Assembly (NCBI GenBank): GCA_002353225.1
Contig: DEJF01000036.1
Span: 15,093 to 32,808 of the forward strand
Length of the DNA stretch: 17,716 bases
From: Prevotella sp. UBA2755
GTDB lineage: Bacteria > Bacteroidota > Bacteroidia > Bacteroidales > Bacteroidaceae
Direction of reading: 5' to 3'
Program-made: the position numbers and the translations under genes
Shown: positions 6,682-13,655 of the stretch, piece after piece
How the letters are laid out: each line of letters opens with the position of its first letter
How positions within the stretch are numbered: the stretch's first letter is position 1
Notes under the pieces: generated by a model
What the model was told of the DNA's origin: nothing
The model's input: only the letters and a program-made list of their open reading frames with translations
Databases searched by the model: none

Positions 6682-7666
6682 TATTAATCTTCTTTACCAA
6701 TGAAGAAAGCGAATCCTCTACTTGTTTAATGATTAGATTCAGATCCGAATCCGACTCAGTAAGCTTAATTACTCTTTCCCAGTTACCGATTAACAATTTC
6801 TTAAAGTTAGAAAATCCTTTCTTAATAGTTTGAGCCTTGTTTAAGTCATTTGTCAAATCAACAGCATCGTCCAAGTCAATCTCTCCATCAAGGTATTCGT
6901 CAAGAACATCTAACGCATCTTCGTTTTGCGATTTAATGACATTTCCTATTTTGCGAATGTCTTTGGCATCATCAAAATCTTCATTTTTAATCTTTTCTAT
7001 TACCCTTGCCAAAATATTCATGTCCGGATACTCTTCGTCAGCTTTGACAATAGTTGGATTTTTAAGAAGTTCGAAATAATGACTCCATTTCCTAGGTTGC
7101 ATATCATCTTCTTTATGCATCCTGTCGTATACCTTTATTGCCAACTTGGCATCGTTGACTTTCATACCTAAATCATCAGCAATTGCGTTTATTGGACGTC
7201 TTGATTTTTTTTGAGTTCTATATAGGTACCCTGCTTTTTCAAAGGCATTCCAATCCATTCGACCAATAATATGAATTGTACCCAACAAACTTAAAATCTG
7301 TTCTTCTGTGATGTCCTCAGGTAATACAGTACATCTAATTTTTGACCATTTCTCCAAATCCTTCTTCGCAAGCATCCTATATGCAGCCAATCTGCAATTG
7401 CCCTCTAATACAACATTGCCTCTAACGATAACAGGTTCAAGTAGTCCACCATTCGCTTCTATACTTGTACGCAAAGTTTTCACATGGTCAAGTTTGCACA
7501 TTTCCTTCTCAATGGTTTCCTGAGAAGGACTATCATCATCTAATGTGTGAAGAGCAGAAAATACTCGTGGATTCTCTGCATAAAACAAAAGTTCTGATTG
7601 TTTGAGTTCTGTATCTGTCACTAAAACCGTTTGTTTGCCAATTGGCATTTTTCTTTTTGTTGCCAT
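6674..7666 (-). CDS. ParB/Srx-fold protein, second paralogue
   Basis: 330 aa. Residues about 15-105 carry the ParB/sulfiredoxin-type core: FYAENPRV at 29-35, GLLEPVIVRG, and VVLEGNCRLAAYRML with the E-G-N-x-R nucleotide-binding motif at 88-92. A following segment (HIIGRMDWNAFEKAGYLYR, about 132-150) is shared with the first paralogue (HLVGPREWDPYSKAKYLYY), and a helical ParB-like middle (INAIADDLGMKVNDAKLAIK) follows. The last 100 residues are acidic and helical. Members of this fold bind CTP or ATP, clamp DNA or nick it; the activity here is unknown. It starts 4 nt after the helicase stop and overlaps the sigma-like gene by 8 bp. Confidence 0.85.
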   Translation of the reverse strand: MATKRKMPIGKQTVLVTDTELKQSELLFYAENPRVFSALHTLDDDSPSQETIEKEMCKLDHVKTLRTSIEANGGLLEPVIVRGNVVLEGNCRLAAYRMLAKKDLEKWSKIRCTVLPEDITEEQILSLLGTIHIIGRMDWNAFEKAGYLYRTQKKSRRPINAIADDLGMKVNDAKLAIKVYDRMHKEDDMQPRKWSHYFELLKNPTIVKADEEYPDMNILARVIEKIKNEDFDDAKDIRKIGNVIKSQNEDALDVLDEYLDGEIDLDDAVDLTNDLNKAQTIKKGFSNFKKLLIGNWERVIKLTESDSDLNLIIKQVEDSLSSLVKKINNG

Positions 7667-7670
7667 ATGC

Positions 7671-9137
7671 TTAAGCTTTTAATATTTCGTGAATAATACT
7701 TGCAAAACTATAGTCTGCACCATCCTTATATTTAGCTAATGCTATATCTCCCTGTGCTAAAAAAGCCGCTCTTTGCTTAGCTTTTAATAGCACATCTATC
7801 CATACATCAATGCTGTCTTCAATCATTAGGTTATAGATATTGCAATCTTTTTCTTGTGAGATACGATGAATCCTGTCTTGAGCTTGCAAATAATCATCAA
7901 GATTAAATCCTCTATCGTAAAAGATGGCATTATTCGCAACAGTCAATGTAAGACCCTCTTTCGCTGATTGAGGAGTAGCAAATAACACCTTAGCATCACC
8001 ATTTTTGAATGCAGCCACCGATTTGTTTCTATCCTCAACGCTCATCTTTCCAGTTATCTTACACGCATTTAAATTCTTATATTTTCTACAGAATTGATCT
8101 ACATTTCCTGTAAATATACTCCATACAATTACCTTTTCTCCTCTTTCCATTATCTTTGTCATTGTCTTGTCGAGAAGAATTTCTTTTGCTGAATATTCAT
8201 GGTAACTTTCATCTAATAGCTGAGGGTTCGATGTTATTTGCACAAGACGAAGTAATCGCTTAATCGTATCAGCAGACTCATCTAAAATGCTTTCATCTCC
8301 CTTTTTTAACATGATTCGCATTTCAGAACGGATTTGTTCATACATCTCATTCTGTTTTTTCTCAAACCCGACATACAGGTCATGATATATTTTATTGGGC
8401 AGAGAAATAATACCACTGCTTTTTGTTTCTCTAACACTAAACGATTTAATCTTTTCAAATATCGAAGAAACAGACTTCTCAAATATATCTCTTCGAGATT
8501 CATCACTTTCTAAGTCGTTGGACAAGTCACACTCGTTTTTAAAATGTTCAAAATTATCACCAAGTGATTTTCCTTGGTCCAAAAAATATATCTGCGCCCA
8601 GATGTCATAAGGTCTATTAGCAACAGGAGTACCAGTCATAATTATACGAATCTTGAATAATGGAGCAATCTCAAAGAATGCCTGTGTAAGCTTAGCTTCT
8701 GGATTCTTAATCTTCGTAGACTCATCAATAATTATAGATACATTTCTCGTTTTGAGAAATAACTTCATTCTGTCAATTTCACCAGCAATAGTCTCGAAAT
8801 TAGTAACAACCACACGTGCTGTACTATTGAAAACATAGTAATTGCTGCCTCGCTTACTGTCAAGGGTCTTAGGAACAATGTTTGTATGAACCTTGAACTC
8901 ATCACACCAGTTATTAACCAGCGTTTTCTTGGTTACAATAAGGACTGTGTCAATATCTTTCTTTTCGAGCCAATACAACAACAGATCTATGGCAATCTTT
9001 GTCTTACCCAATCCTTGTTCATGAAAGATGGCGGCATATTCCTTATCTCTAATTTCAAGATAGGCTTCATGCTGATATGGGAAAGCTTCATGCTTTGCAC
9101 TCAGATCATAATTGATGTCGTATTTTATATTACTCAT
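7671..9137 (-). CDS. SNF2-family DNA helicase/translocase
   Basis: 488 aa, short for SNF2 proteins and close to a bare two-lobe motor. Motifs in order: FPYQHEAYLEI (Q-type entry, about 19), Walker A HEQGLGKTK at 39-47, DEST box at 138-141, motif III MTGTPVANR at 167-175, VIVWSIFTGNVD (about 336), ATPQSAKEGLTL (motif V, about 387), and motif VI QAQDRIHRISQ at 418-428. Such proteins use ATP to translocate on double-stranded DNA. It overlaps the nuclease gene by 4 bp; small PD-(D/E)XK nuclease plus SNF2 motor is a pair often met in phages, which suggests a phage origin or a nuclease-translocase complex. Confidence 0.92.
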   Translation of the reverse strand: MSNIKYDINYDLSAKHEAFPYQHEAYLEIRDKEYAAIFHEQGLGKTKIAIDLLLYWLEKKDIDTVLIVTKKTLVNNWCDEFKVHTNIVPKTLDSKRGSNYYVFNSTARVVVTNFETIAGEIDRMKLFLKTRNVSIIIDESTKIKNPEAKLTQAFFEIAPLFKIRIIMTGTPVANRPYDIWAQIYFLDQGKSLGDNFEHFKNECDLSNDLESDESRRDIFEKSVSSIFEKIKSFSVRETKSSGIISLPNKIYHDLYVGFEKKQNEMYEQIRSEMRIMLKKGDESILDESADTIKRLLRLVQITSNPQLLDESYHEYSAKEILLDKTMTKIMERGEKVIVWSIFTGNVDQFCRKYKNLNACKITGKMSVEDRNKSVAAFKNGDAKVLFATPQSAKEGLTLTVANNAIFYDRGFNLDDYLQAQDRIHRISQEKDCNIYNLMIEDSIDVWIDVLLKAKQRAAFLAQGDIALAKYKDGADYSFASIIHEILKA

Positions 9138-9547
9138 AAAATTTGAACTTTATTAAAACAGTCAATAACATGAAACCTAATATCATCTAAATTTTCTCGC
9201 ATTTTCTTAGTCACGATTATATTTTTCATTCTAGAAAAACCTATTATCGAAGTACAAAGAACAATATTCCTTTCTGCATCGTATGTCCTGACTTCATTGA
9301 TATAGTCATTCAGTTGTAGTTGTGTATGTTCTCTATCAATGTCATTATCTGTTTTTGCTTCCCCAAGTATGATACAATAGGAATCACTGTAAAACACATC
9401 TGGTATAGAGCGACCAATAATCTGAGGGCATCGATTATACTCTCCAGGAAGTTCGACACATAAAAGATTACGTGTAAAATCGTCAGGGATTGTCGTGACA
9501 TAATCTGCAATCCTTTTAACAAAAGACATATGTGTCAATGATTCCAT
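9134..9547 (-). CDS. Small PD-(D/E)XK (VRR-NUC-like) nuclease
   Basis: 137 aa from the ATG at 9547, 5 nt after the stop of the upstream ParB-like gene; a longer frame from 9622 would overlap that gene by 70 bp and is less likely. The nuclease core reads PDVFYSDSYCIILGEAKTDN: D50, then E63-A-K65, followed by HTQLQLNDYI at about 74-83, the Gln-bearing helix typical of the fold. A strand (RNIVLCTSIIG, about 93-103) closes the core. Such enzymes cut DNA with divalent metal. The 4-bp overlap with the SNF2 gene implies coupled translation and probably a joint role. Confidence 0.78.
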   Translation of the reverse strand: MESLTHMSFVKRIADYVTTIPDDFTRNLLCVELPGEYNRCPQIIGRSIPDVFYSDSYCIILGEAKTDNDIDREHTQLQLNDYINEVRTYDAERNIVLCTSIIGFSRMKNIIVTKKMRENLDDIRFHVIDCFNKVQIL

Positions 9548-9552
9548 ATAGC

Positions 9553-10566
9553 CTATTTTGTTTGTTTTTCTATCAAGTCCAGAACAAAATCTAACTTTTC
9601 TTTTAAGTCCTGCAACTTCCACAGTTTTTCACTATAGTTCTCGTCATTTGCCAGATTCTGAATTTCTCCAACAGGGAAATCAAACAACCTTTTATATAGA
9701 GCACTAGCTAAAACATCATATGGATATTCAGACAAATCAGCAGATGCTAATTCTGCAGCATGCAACACTTTTTCTGCCGCAGTGATATTTTCTTTTAAAA
9801 ATGCATTAAGTGCTTCATCGTTTCGCATGATCTGAGGAATCAAACGCACCTTCATAGCATTATTAACGTTTCTATTAGCCACCCACTTAGCAAATTCGTT
9901 TGTTTTGAAATTTCTTTTTTCTATAGATAATTTGATTTTCGAGTTTTCATGCTCTTTGAATTTTGAATATTCAGAAACATCAAAATCCAACCCCTTGTCT
10001 TTTGTGTATGGCTTATAGAAATTTACCATATATTTATATGCATCAATGCTTTTCTTTATATCGCTACCGTTACCTCCACACATTGATATAATTGCATTCA
10101 TATTCCTCCCCTCCACTTCACTCAAATAGTAGAGATATTTTGCTTTTGAATAAGGATCCCATTCGCGAGGTCCAACAAGGTGAGACTGCAATCTGATTTT
10201 GTGCTTTTCTTCGTCGTCTAGCTGTTCATAGACAAGAGCTACTATCTCACCCCATTTACCCGGCGTACCATTAGTCTCGAACTCTCTATATATCTGCAAA
10301 CGAGTATTACCCTCGATAACAACGTATGATCCATCAGGCTCATGACTTACAACAATGGGATGAATGATTCCCCTACTCTCTTTAATAGAATCGCGGAGGG
10401 AATGATAAGTAGTTGAACTGCCTTCACTACTATTGTCAGACAACGCAAGGGCGATAAGTTCACTACTGATTTCCTTATATTGCTCCAAATAGTGCTTAAT
10501 ACGAGGATTGTCTTTATCCAGATTAATACTCGCTGTAGGTAGCATTTGTAATACGGCTTGTTTCAT
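9553..10566 (-). CDS. ParB/Srx-fold protein, first paralogue
   Basis: 337 aa. The fold's core lies at about 10-100: INLDKDNPRI (14-23), GIIHPIVVSHE (66-76), and YVVIEGNTRLQIYREF with the E-G-N-T-R motif at 85-89. HLVGPREWDPYSKAKYLYYL (about 153-172) and NMNAIISMCGGNGSDIKKSI match the layout of the second paralogue at 6674-7666. The long remainder is charged and helical, ending in a coiled-coil-like LKEKLDFVLDLIEKQTK. The pair probably arose by duplication and then diverged, which suggests a heterodimer or two distinct DNA or nucleotide roles. It overlaps the radical SAM gene by 4 bp (ATGA). Confidence 0.85.
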   Translation of the reverse strand: MKQAVLQMLPTASINLDKDNPRIKHYLEQYKEISSELIALALSDNSSEGSSTTYHSLRDSIKESRGIIHPIVVSHEPDGSYVVIEGNTRLQIYREFETNGTPGKWGEIVALVYEQLDDEEKHKIRLQSHLVGPREWDPYSKAKYLYYLSEVEGRNMNAIISMCGGNGSDIKKSIDAYKYMVNFYKPYTKDKGLDFDVSEYSKFKEHENSKIKLSIEKRNFKTNEFAKWVANRNVNNAMKVRLIPQIMRNDEALNAFLKENITAAEKVLHAAELASADLSEYPYDVLASALYKRLFDFPVGEIQNLANDENYSEKLWKLQDLKEKLDFVLDLIEKQTK

Positions 10567-11882
10567 CGCTTCACTATTTTATATGGGTTCAACTCTTCAA
10601 ATCTCAAATCGAAATACTTCTTTGCTATATATGGAAATTCTGCTTCGAAGTCAAGCATTGATTGATAACAAGAACAGTACTTCTCTTTTCGTTTATATCC
10701 TTTAGGGATCTTTAGTTTTATGTTATACTTTCCTTTTGGTACCATATCTTGAATACCTTGATGATATTCTTCATTTCTAACACAGTATTGACGGAAACTC
10801 ATTTTTTTATAAAAGCCTGGTTGATTGCACCAACGAGCTATTTGTGTATACATACTTTTGAAACGAGAATTATTATATTCTTCATATCGCATTATATAGG
10901 GTAAGCACCCATGTTCCATCAGAATTTTAATTCTATAAAAAGCTCCTTCAATATCTGTTTCATCTATAGCATCATATGCTACCAACACATATAATTTAGT
11001 GGATTTTTTGCAATATTCTCTCCATACTTTCAAACCCTTTATCGTTTGCTCAACCTCTTTTTTCTCCTTTGGGTCATCCATCCGATAATGGTCAAAGGCA
11101 AAAATGTAGTCACCATGATATTTAACTTTATCAAGTAACTGAGCTTTCTTTGGTGTCATCAATCTTATGTCCATCCCTTGCCTAAACTGAAAAGGTTTTC
11201 CAGTACTCTTCAAATCTTCCATAACCTTTTCAAATATTTTTGGTGGAGCTGCCATGATATTATCATCCCACAAATATATGTTCTTCCTATTATCGCTATC
11301 AAACTCTGAAACAGGAGACCATTCAACCACCCTGTTCAATAATCTATTAACACAGAAACCACAGTGACGAATACATCCACGAGTAGTAAAACCTATAGAA
11401 TAACTAAAATAATCATCCCAATGGCGTTTCTTTTGTTTTTCATCTCCTCCTGTTGCTTTCTCAATATATTCATCATACAAGTGATAATCAGGCATATGAT
11501 GTTCAACTTCATGTGGCAGATTTGGTCCATTAATTTCAAAAAAGCCCGTACCACCATAATATATGAGATGCTGATTTATCATTAAAGAAATGAAATCGGG
11601 AACCTTAGTGAATTTAAATACTCTAGAAAGTACTAAAATATCATATTCACTATCGAAGATTGCAGGCTTCCCTTTATATTTCAATTCATCATAGCTACAA
11701 ATTAGACGCACATTATGACCTAAACTTTTGCAGAACGCAGAGATTTTCAATAGAGCTAAATTCGGATGTCTTGTTCCATGATCCAACAAATCAGCATCAA
11801 TGATGCCGATTTGCAATTTCTCATCTGATTGAATTACCCAATCTGTTTGAAACCCTGCATTGTCTGCTAAATACCTTAGCAT
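10563..11882 (-). CDS. Radical SAM protein with B12-binding-like N-terminus
   Basis: 439 aa, first gene of the operon. The [4Fe-4S] motif CX3CX2C is C170-C174-C177 in FTTRGCIRHCGFCVN. Downstream are the family's strand signatures IYLWDDNIM (about 202-210) and FQFRQGMDIRLM (about 231-242). Residues about 23-130 (LQIGIIDADLLDHG, then HPNLALLKISAFCKSLGH) have the layout of the B12-binding-like domain of many radical SAM enzymes, but I see no DxHxxG cobalamin motif. A Cys-X-Cys (C403, C405) near the end may hold another cluster. Substrate unknown; next to ParB-like proteins, a nuclease and a helicase, nucleic acid is a fair guess. The first 22 residues may be non-native if translation begins later. 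Confidence 0.82.
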   Translation of the reverse strand: MLRYLADNAGFQTDWVIQSDEKLQIGIIDADLLDHGTRHPNLALLKISAFCKSLGHNVRLICSYDELKYKGKPAIFDSEYDILVLSRVFKFTKVPDFISLMINQHLIYYGGTGFFEINGPNLPHEVEHHMPDYHLYDEYIEKATGGDEKQKKRHWDDYFSYSIGFTTRGCIRHCGFCVNRLLNRVVEWSPVSEFDSDNRKNIYLWDDNIMAAPPKIFEKVMEDLKSTGKPFQFRQGMDIRLMTPKKAQLLDKVKYHGDYIFAFDHYRMDDPKEKKEVEQTIKGLKVWREYCKKSTKLYVLVAYDAIDETDIEGAFYRIKILMEHGCLPYIMRYEEYNNSRFKSMYTQIARWCNQPGFYKKMSFRQYCVRNEEYHQGIQDMVPKGKYNIKLKIPKGYKRKEKYCSCYQSMLDFEAEFPYIAKKYFDLRFEELNPYKIVKR

Positions 11883-12148
11883 AAATCCAAATAACCTAAT
11901 CTTTGGTTAGTAGTAAAAGAGATGAAAAGAGCGCACATCTGTTCCTTGCATATTCGTGACCCTAAGCCGTCCACATTTGGCATTGAATTCGAAACACAGG
12001 GATAGGTACACCTATCAAGGCATATCCCATCCTGCGAGGTCGAATCGAAAGATGTTTGCAGACTATTTTTGTCACGAACATCATAGAATTTGATACAATT
12101 CTAATCACCCTCGATGTCTTACAAAGTATCCTTTGAGGGTACAATGCA
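11876..12148 (-). other. Long leader of the island operon, with overlapping coding-like frames
   Basis: About 265 nt separate the promoter from the radical SAM ATG. On the minus strand a 35-codon frame (ATG at 11983) ends at 11876 with its last 7 bases overlapping the radical SAM start, a layout that would couple translation. A TTG-started frame of 60 codons (12144-11962) overlaps it. On the plus strand ATG 11922 opens MKRAHICSLHIRDPKPSTFG..., ending at 12005, and the next frame continues GTPIKAYPILRGRI ... to 12136. GATAGGT/ACCTATC (12001-12016) is a small hairpin. It may be a leader peptide, a structured RNA or a decayed gene or repeat; I cannot decide. Confidence 0.35.
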
Positions 12149-12152
12149 TCTG

Positions 12153-12182
12153 CAAAGTTAGTAATTATTTTGGAAGATCCAA
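12153..12182 (-). promoter_or_regulatory. Promoter of the six-gene island operon
   Basis: Minus-strand TAACTTTG (12160-12153) with TTGG (12182-12179) 18 bp upstream, close to the Bacteroidetes consensus. It is the only clear promoter seen ahead of the operon, which reads from here to 4342. Confidence 0.6.
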
Positions 12183-12266
12183 TGATTTGTGGAAGAATTT
12201 TAAAGATCTAACCCAAATTAATAAGATCGAAATAGATCAAATTATTTTGGCTATTTCAATCTGATC
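12176..12266. promoter_or_regulatory. Five GATC motifs between divergent promoters
   Basis: GATC occurs at 12176, 12205, 12225, 12235 and 12263, four of the five preceded by A in an AAGATC/TAGATC context. Spacings are 29, 20, 10 and 28 bp, near whole helical turns. The cluster fills the gap between the island promoter and the promoter of the small gene at 12290, where operator sites would be expected. Confidence 0.3.
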
Positions 12267-12277
12267 TCCGACCTTTG
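12246..12277 (+). promoter_or_regulatory. Candidate promoter of the small gene at 12290
   Basis: TTTGG (12246-12250), 19 bp, GACCTTTG (12270-12277): the -33 and spacing fit, and the -7 box deviates in its first base. The start codon is only 13 nt past the -7 box, so the leader would be very short. Confidence 0.4.
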
Positions 12278-12289
12278 CCGAAAAAAGGT

Positions 12290-12529
12290 ATGGAAGAGAA
12301 GAAATGGATTACAACGGAACAGATGCTCGAAGCACTGAAGAACGACCCCGACAATGAACATGAGTATACGCACTATCTTGGTGGTATGCTCCGCTCCACG
12401 CACTGGCTTGAATATGATTCAAAGAAGAATCTCTTTGGTCATTCTACCGATTGGTATGAGTACGACTGGTACACAGAGGCTGAATTTCTGAGTGATTATG
12501 CAGGACATTGGTGGCGGAGGGATGCATAG
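12290..12529 (+). CDS. Small Trp/Tyr-rich protein of unknown function
   Basis: 79 aa from the ATG at 12290, preceded by AAAAAAGG as a plausible ribosome-binding site; a TTG five codons upstream falls in the promoter and is unlikely. The sequence is acidic and unusually rich in aromatic residues toward its end (STDWYEYDWYTEAEF, YAGHWWRRDA), with a helical N-terminal part (ITTEQMLEALKNDPDN). No signal peptide or membrane segment. No family recognised. It is divergent from the island operon and its base composition is closer to the chromosomal flank, so whether it belongs to the island is unclear. Confidence 0.65.
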   Translation: MEEKKWITTEQMLEALKNDPDNEHEYTHYLGGMLRSTHWLEYDSKKNLFGHSTDWYEYDWYTEAEFLSDYAGHWWRRDA

Positions 12530-12542
12530 AATTTAAAAAAGT

Positions 12543-12594
12543 ATCCGAAAATGTGATTTTTTTGCTTATATTTGCATCCGAAAATGTGATTTTT
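12543..12594 (+). repeat. Two tandem 19-bp motifs upstream of an ATPase remnant
   Basis: ATCCGAAAATGTGATTTTT occurs at 12543-12561 and again at 12576-12594, exactly 33 bp apart (about three helical turns). A -7-like TATATTTG lies between them at 12567-12574. A shorter relative, TCCGAAAATGCAATT, is at 13457-13471. From memory, motifs of this form precede DUF4143/AAA ATPase genes in Bacteroidetes; here the second copy ends 3 bp before such an ATG. Confidence 0.7.
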
Positions 12595-12597
12595 GAT

Positions 12598-12651
12598 ATG
12601 GAACTGCTTAAAAGAAAGATAGTTACTGAGACTCTGAGACTATTTCTGTGA
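12598..12651 (+). pseudogene. Remnant of an AAA-type (DUF4143-like) ATPase gene
   Basis: ATG GAA CTG CTT AAA AGA AAG ATA encodes MELLKRKI, the usual opening of this large Bacteroidetes ATPase family, and is followed by VTETLRLFL and a stop at 12649-12651. The P-loop that should follow some 30 residues in, and everything after it, is missing. The upstream regulatory motifs are intact. Most of the gene appears to have been deleted, leaving promoter and start. The family assignment rests on eight residues plus the upstream motif. Confidence 0.5.
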
Positions 12652-12673
12652 CAGTGAACGACGAGTTGAAGGG

Positions 12674-13300
12674 TCAATAACTGAAACCATGCCCATTCCA
12701 CTTCAGTGTCTTCTGGGTCTTCTTGCCGTTGCGTTCCCAAAGGGTGATGCCGATGTCTTTTCCTGAACGTGGCAGGTTATAGGAACACTCTGTCTCAACT
12801 GATCTTTTCTCATTAAAAGCCTCTACCCCAGCATCTGAGTGATAGGTCATCTTCTTGGTGGCATTATTGTAGCGCATGAAGGTTAAACCGTCATACTGTC
12901 CTGGCGAATATTTTCCATTCATAAAGGACTTATGGTTATAGGCAAACAGTTTGTGCTTACCGTCAGTCTCATTCCAATAGCACATCTCGATTATTATCAA
13001 GTGCTCAAAATCATCATCATTGCGTTTTGACTCATAGACAGCAAAGCCATTCTTGGAATCAAGTGTGAAGGTATAGTTTTCGTCATGTGTATATCCCTTG
13101 AGATAGCGTTCCCAAGCATATCGGATACCATTCATGGCTTCCTCGTCGCAGCCATCCTCCTCATCATCTGAGTGTGCGAGATAGGCTGTAATAAAATCAC
13201 TGATGGTGGGCTTGGCACCTTTGTAGTTCACACGGATGTCCTGTGCCGCTACTGCCAGCATGCAACAGGCAAAAAGGATGGTAAATGCTAATCTTTTCAT
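12674..13300 (-). CDS. Secreted or periplasmic protein of unknown function
   Basis: 208 aa. MKRLAFTILFACCMLAVAAQ is a clear signal peptide, probably cleaved after A-A; the cysteines are not followed by a lipobox-like pattern I would trust. An acidic stretch SDDEEDGCDEEAMNG (about 44-58) is followed by beta-rich segments (NYTFTLDSKNGFAVYES, HLIIIEMCYWNE, YDGLTFMRYNNATKKMTY) and a C-terminal TLKWNGHGFSY. Repeated strand-turn-strand spacing suggests a beta-sandwich or beta-helix-like fold. No family recognised. Single gene with its own promoter at 13323-13354. Confidence 0.75.
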   Translation of the reverse strand: MKRLAFTILFACCMLAVAAQDIRVNYKGAKPTISDFITAYLAHSDDEEDGCDEEAMNGIRYAWERYLKGYTHDENYTFTLDSKNGFAVYESKRNDDDFEHLIIIEMCYWNETDGKHKLFAYNHKSFMNGKYSPGQYDGLTFMRYNNATKKMTYHSDAGVEAFNEKRSVETECSYNLPRSGKDIGITLWERNGKKTQKTLKWNGHGFSY

Positions 13301-13322
13301 ATTTTAATTGGTTTAGGTGCTG

Positions 13323-13354
13323 CAAAGATACACATTTAATTTTGAAAGTTACAA
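13323..13354 (-). promoter_or_regulatory. Promoter of the secreted-protein gene at 12674-13300
   Basis: Minus-strand TATCTTTG (13330-13323) with TTGTA (13354-13350) 19 bp upstream, 22 nt before the ATG at 13300. Confidence 0.65.
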
Positions 13355-13429
13355 CGTTTTTATAGAAGTTTTTTACTGATCTTAGGAAATATAATTAAAT
13401 TGAAATAATTCAAATCAACGGATTGGATT

Positions 13430-13606
13430 CTCAATCTCAAATCTCAAATCTCAGTTTCCGAAAATGCAATTCCACCCATTGTTTGTGAAAAGATTATGTA
13501 TATTTATTTACTATATATATAATATATATATTATATATATAGTAATATATTGATACTACTTTTTTGATCATTTCGATTTTAGAAACTGAGATTTGAGATT
13601 TGAGAT
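13430..13606. repeat. Large inverted repeat built from 7-bp repeats
   Basis: The left arm 13433-13458 and right arm 13572-13597 are perfect 26-bp inverted repeats, 113 bp apart, each made of tandem TCTCAAA (or GAGATTT) heptamers ending in CAGTTTC/GAAACTG. An A+T-rich 38-bp perfect palindrome lies in the loop. The left arm abuts TCCGAAAATGCAATT, a relative of the ATPase upstream motif. The structure could extrude as a cruciform or be a non-autonomous mobile element; no protein-coding frame crosses it. Confidence 0.85.
13508..13545. repeat. Perfect 38-bp palindrome of A/T with two C/G pairs
   Basis: The half-site TTACTATATATATAATATA is followed directly by its exact reverse complement. Centre at 13526/13527. 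The only G+C bases are the C and G near the ends. Such a sequence melts and forms hairpins easily. Confidence 0.95.
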
Positions 13607-13655
13607 TTTGAGATTGTTGTTTGTCGTGTTGAGATGTCATGCAGAAAAGTATGGG

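Noticed and set aside
4342..12160. Classical plasmid-partition or integrative element
   Set aside because: The ParB-like proteins have no ParA partner, and no integrase, relaxase, tRNA or flanking direct repeat was found at the borders.
13430..13606. CRISPR-like array of TCTCAAA/GAGATTT repeats
   Set aside because: The repeats are contiguous 7-mers without spacers and are arranged as an inverted pair; no cas genes.
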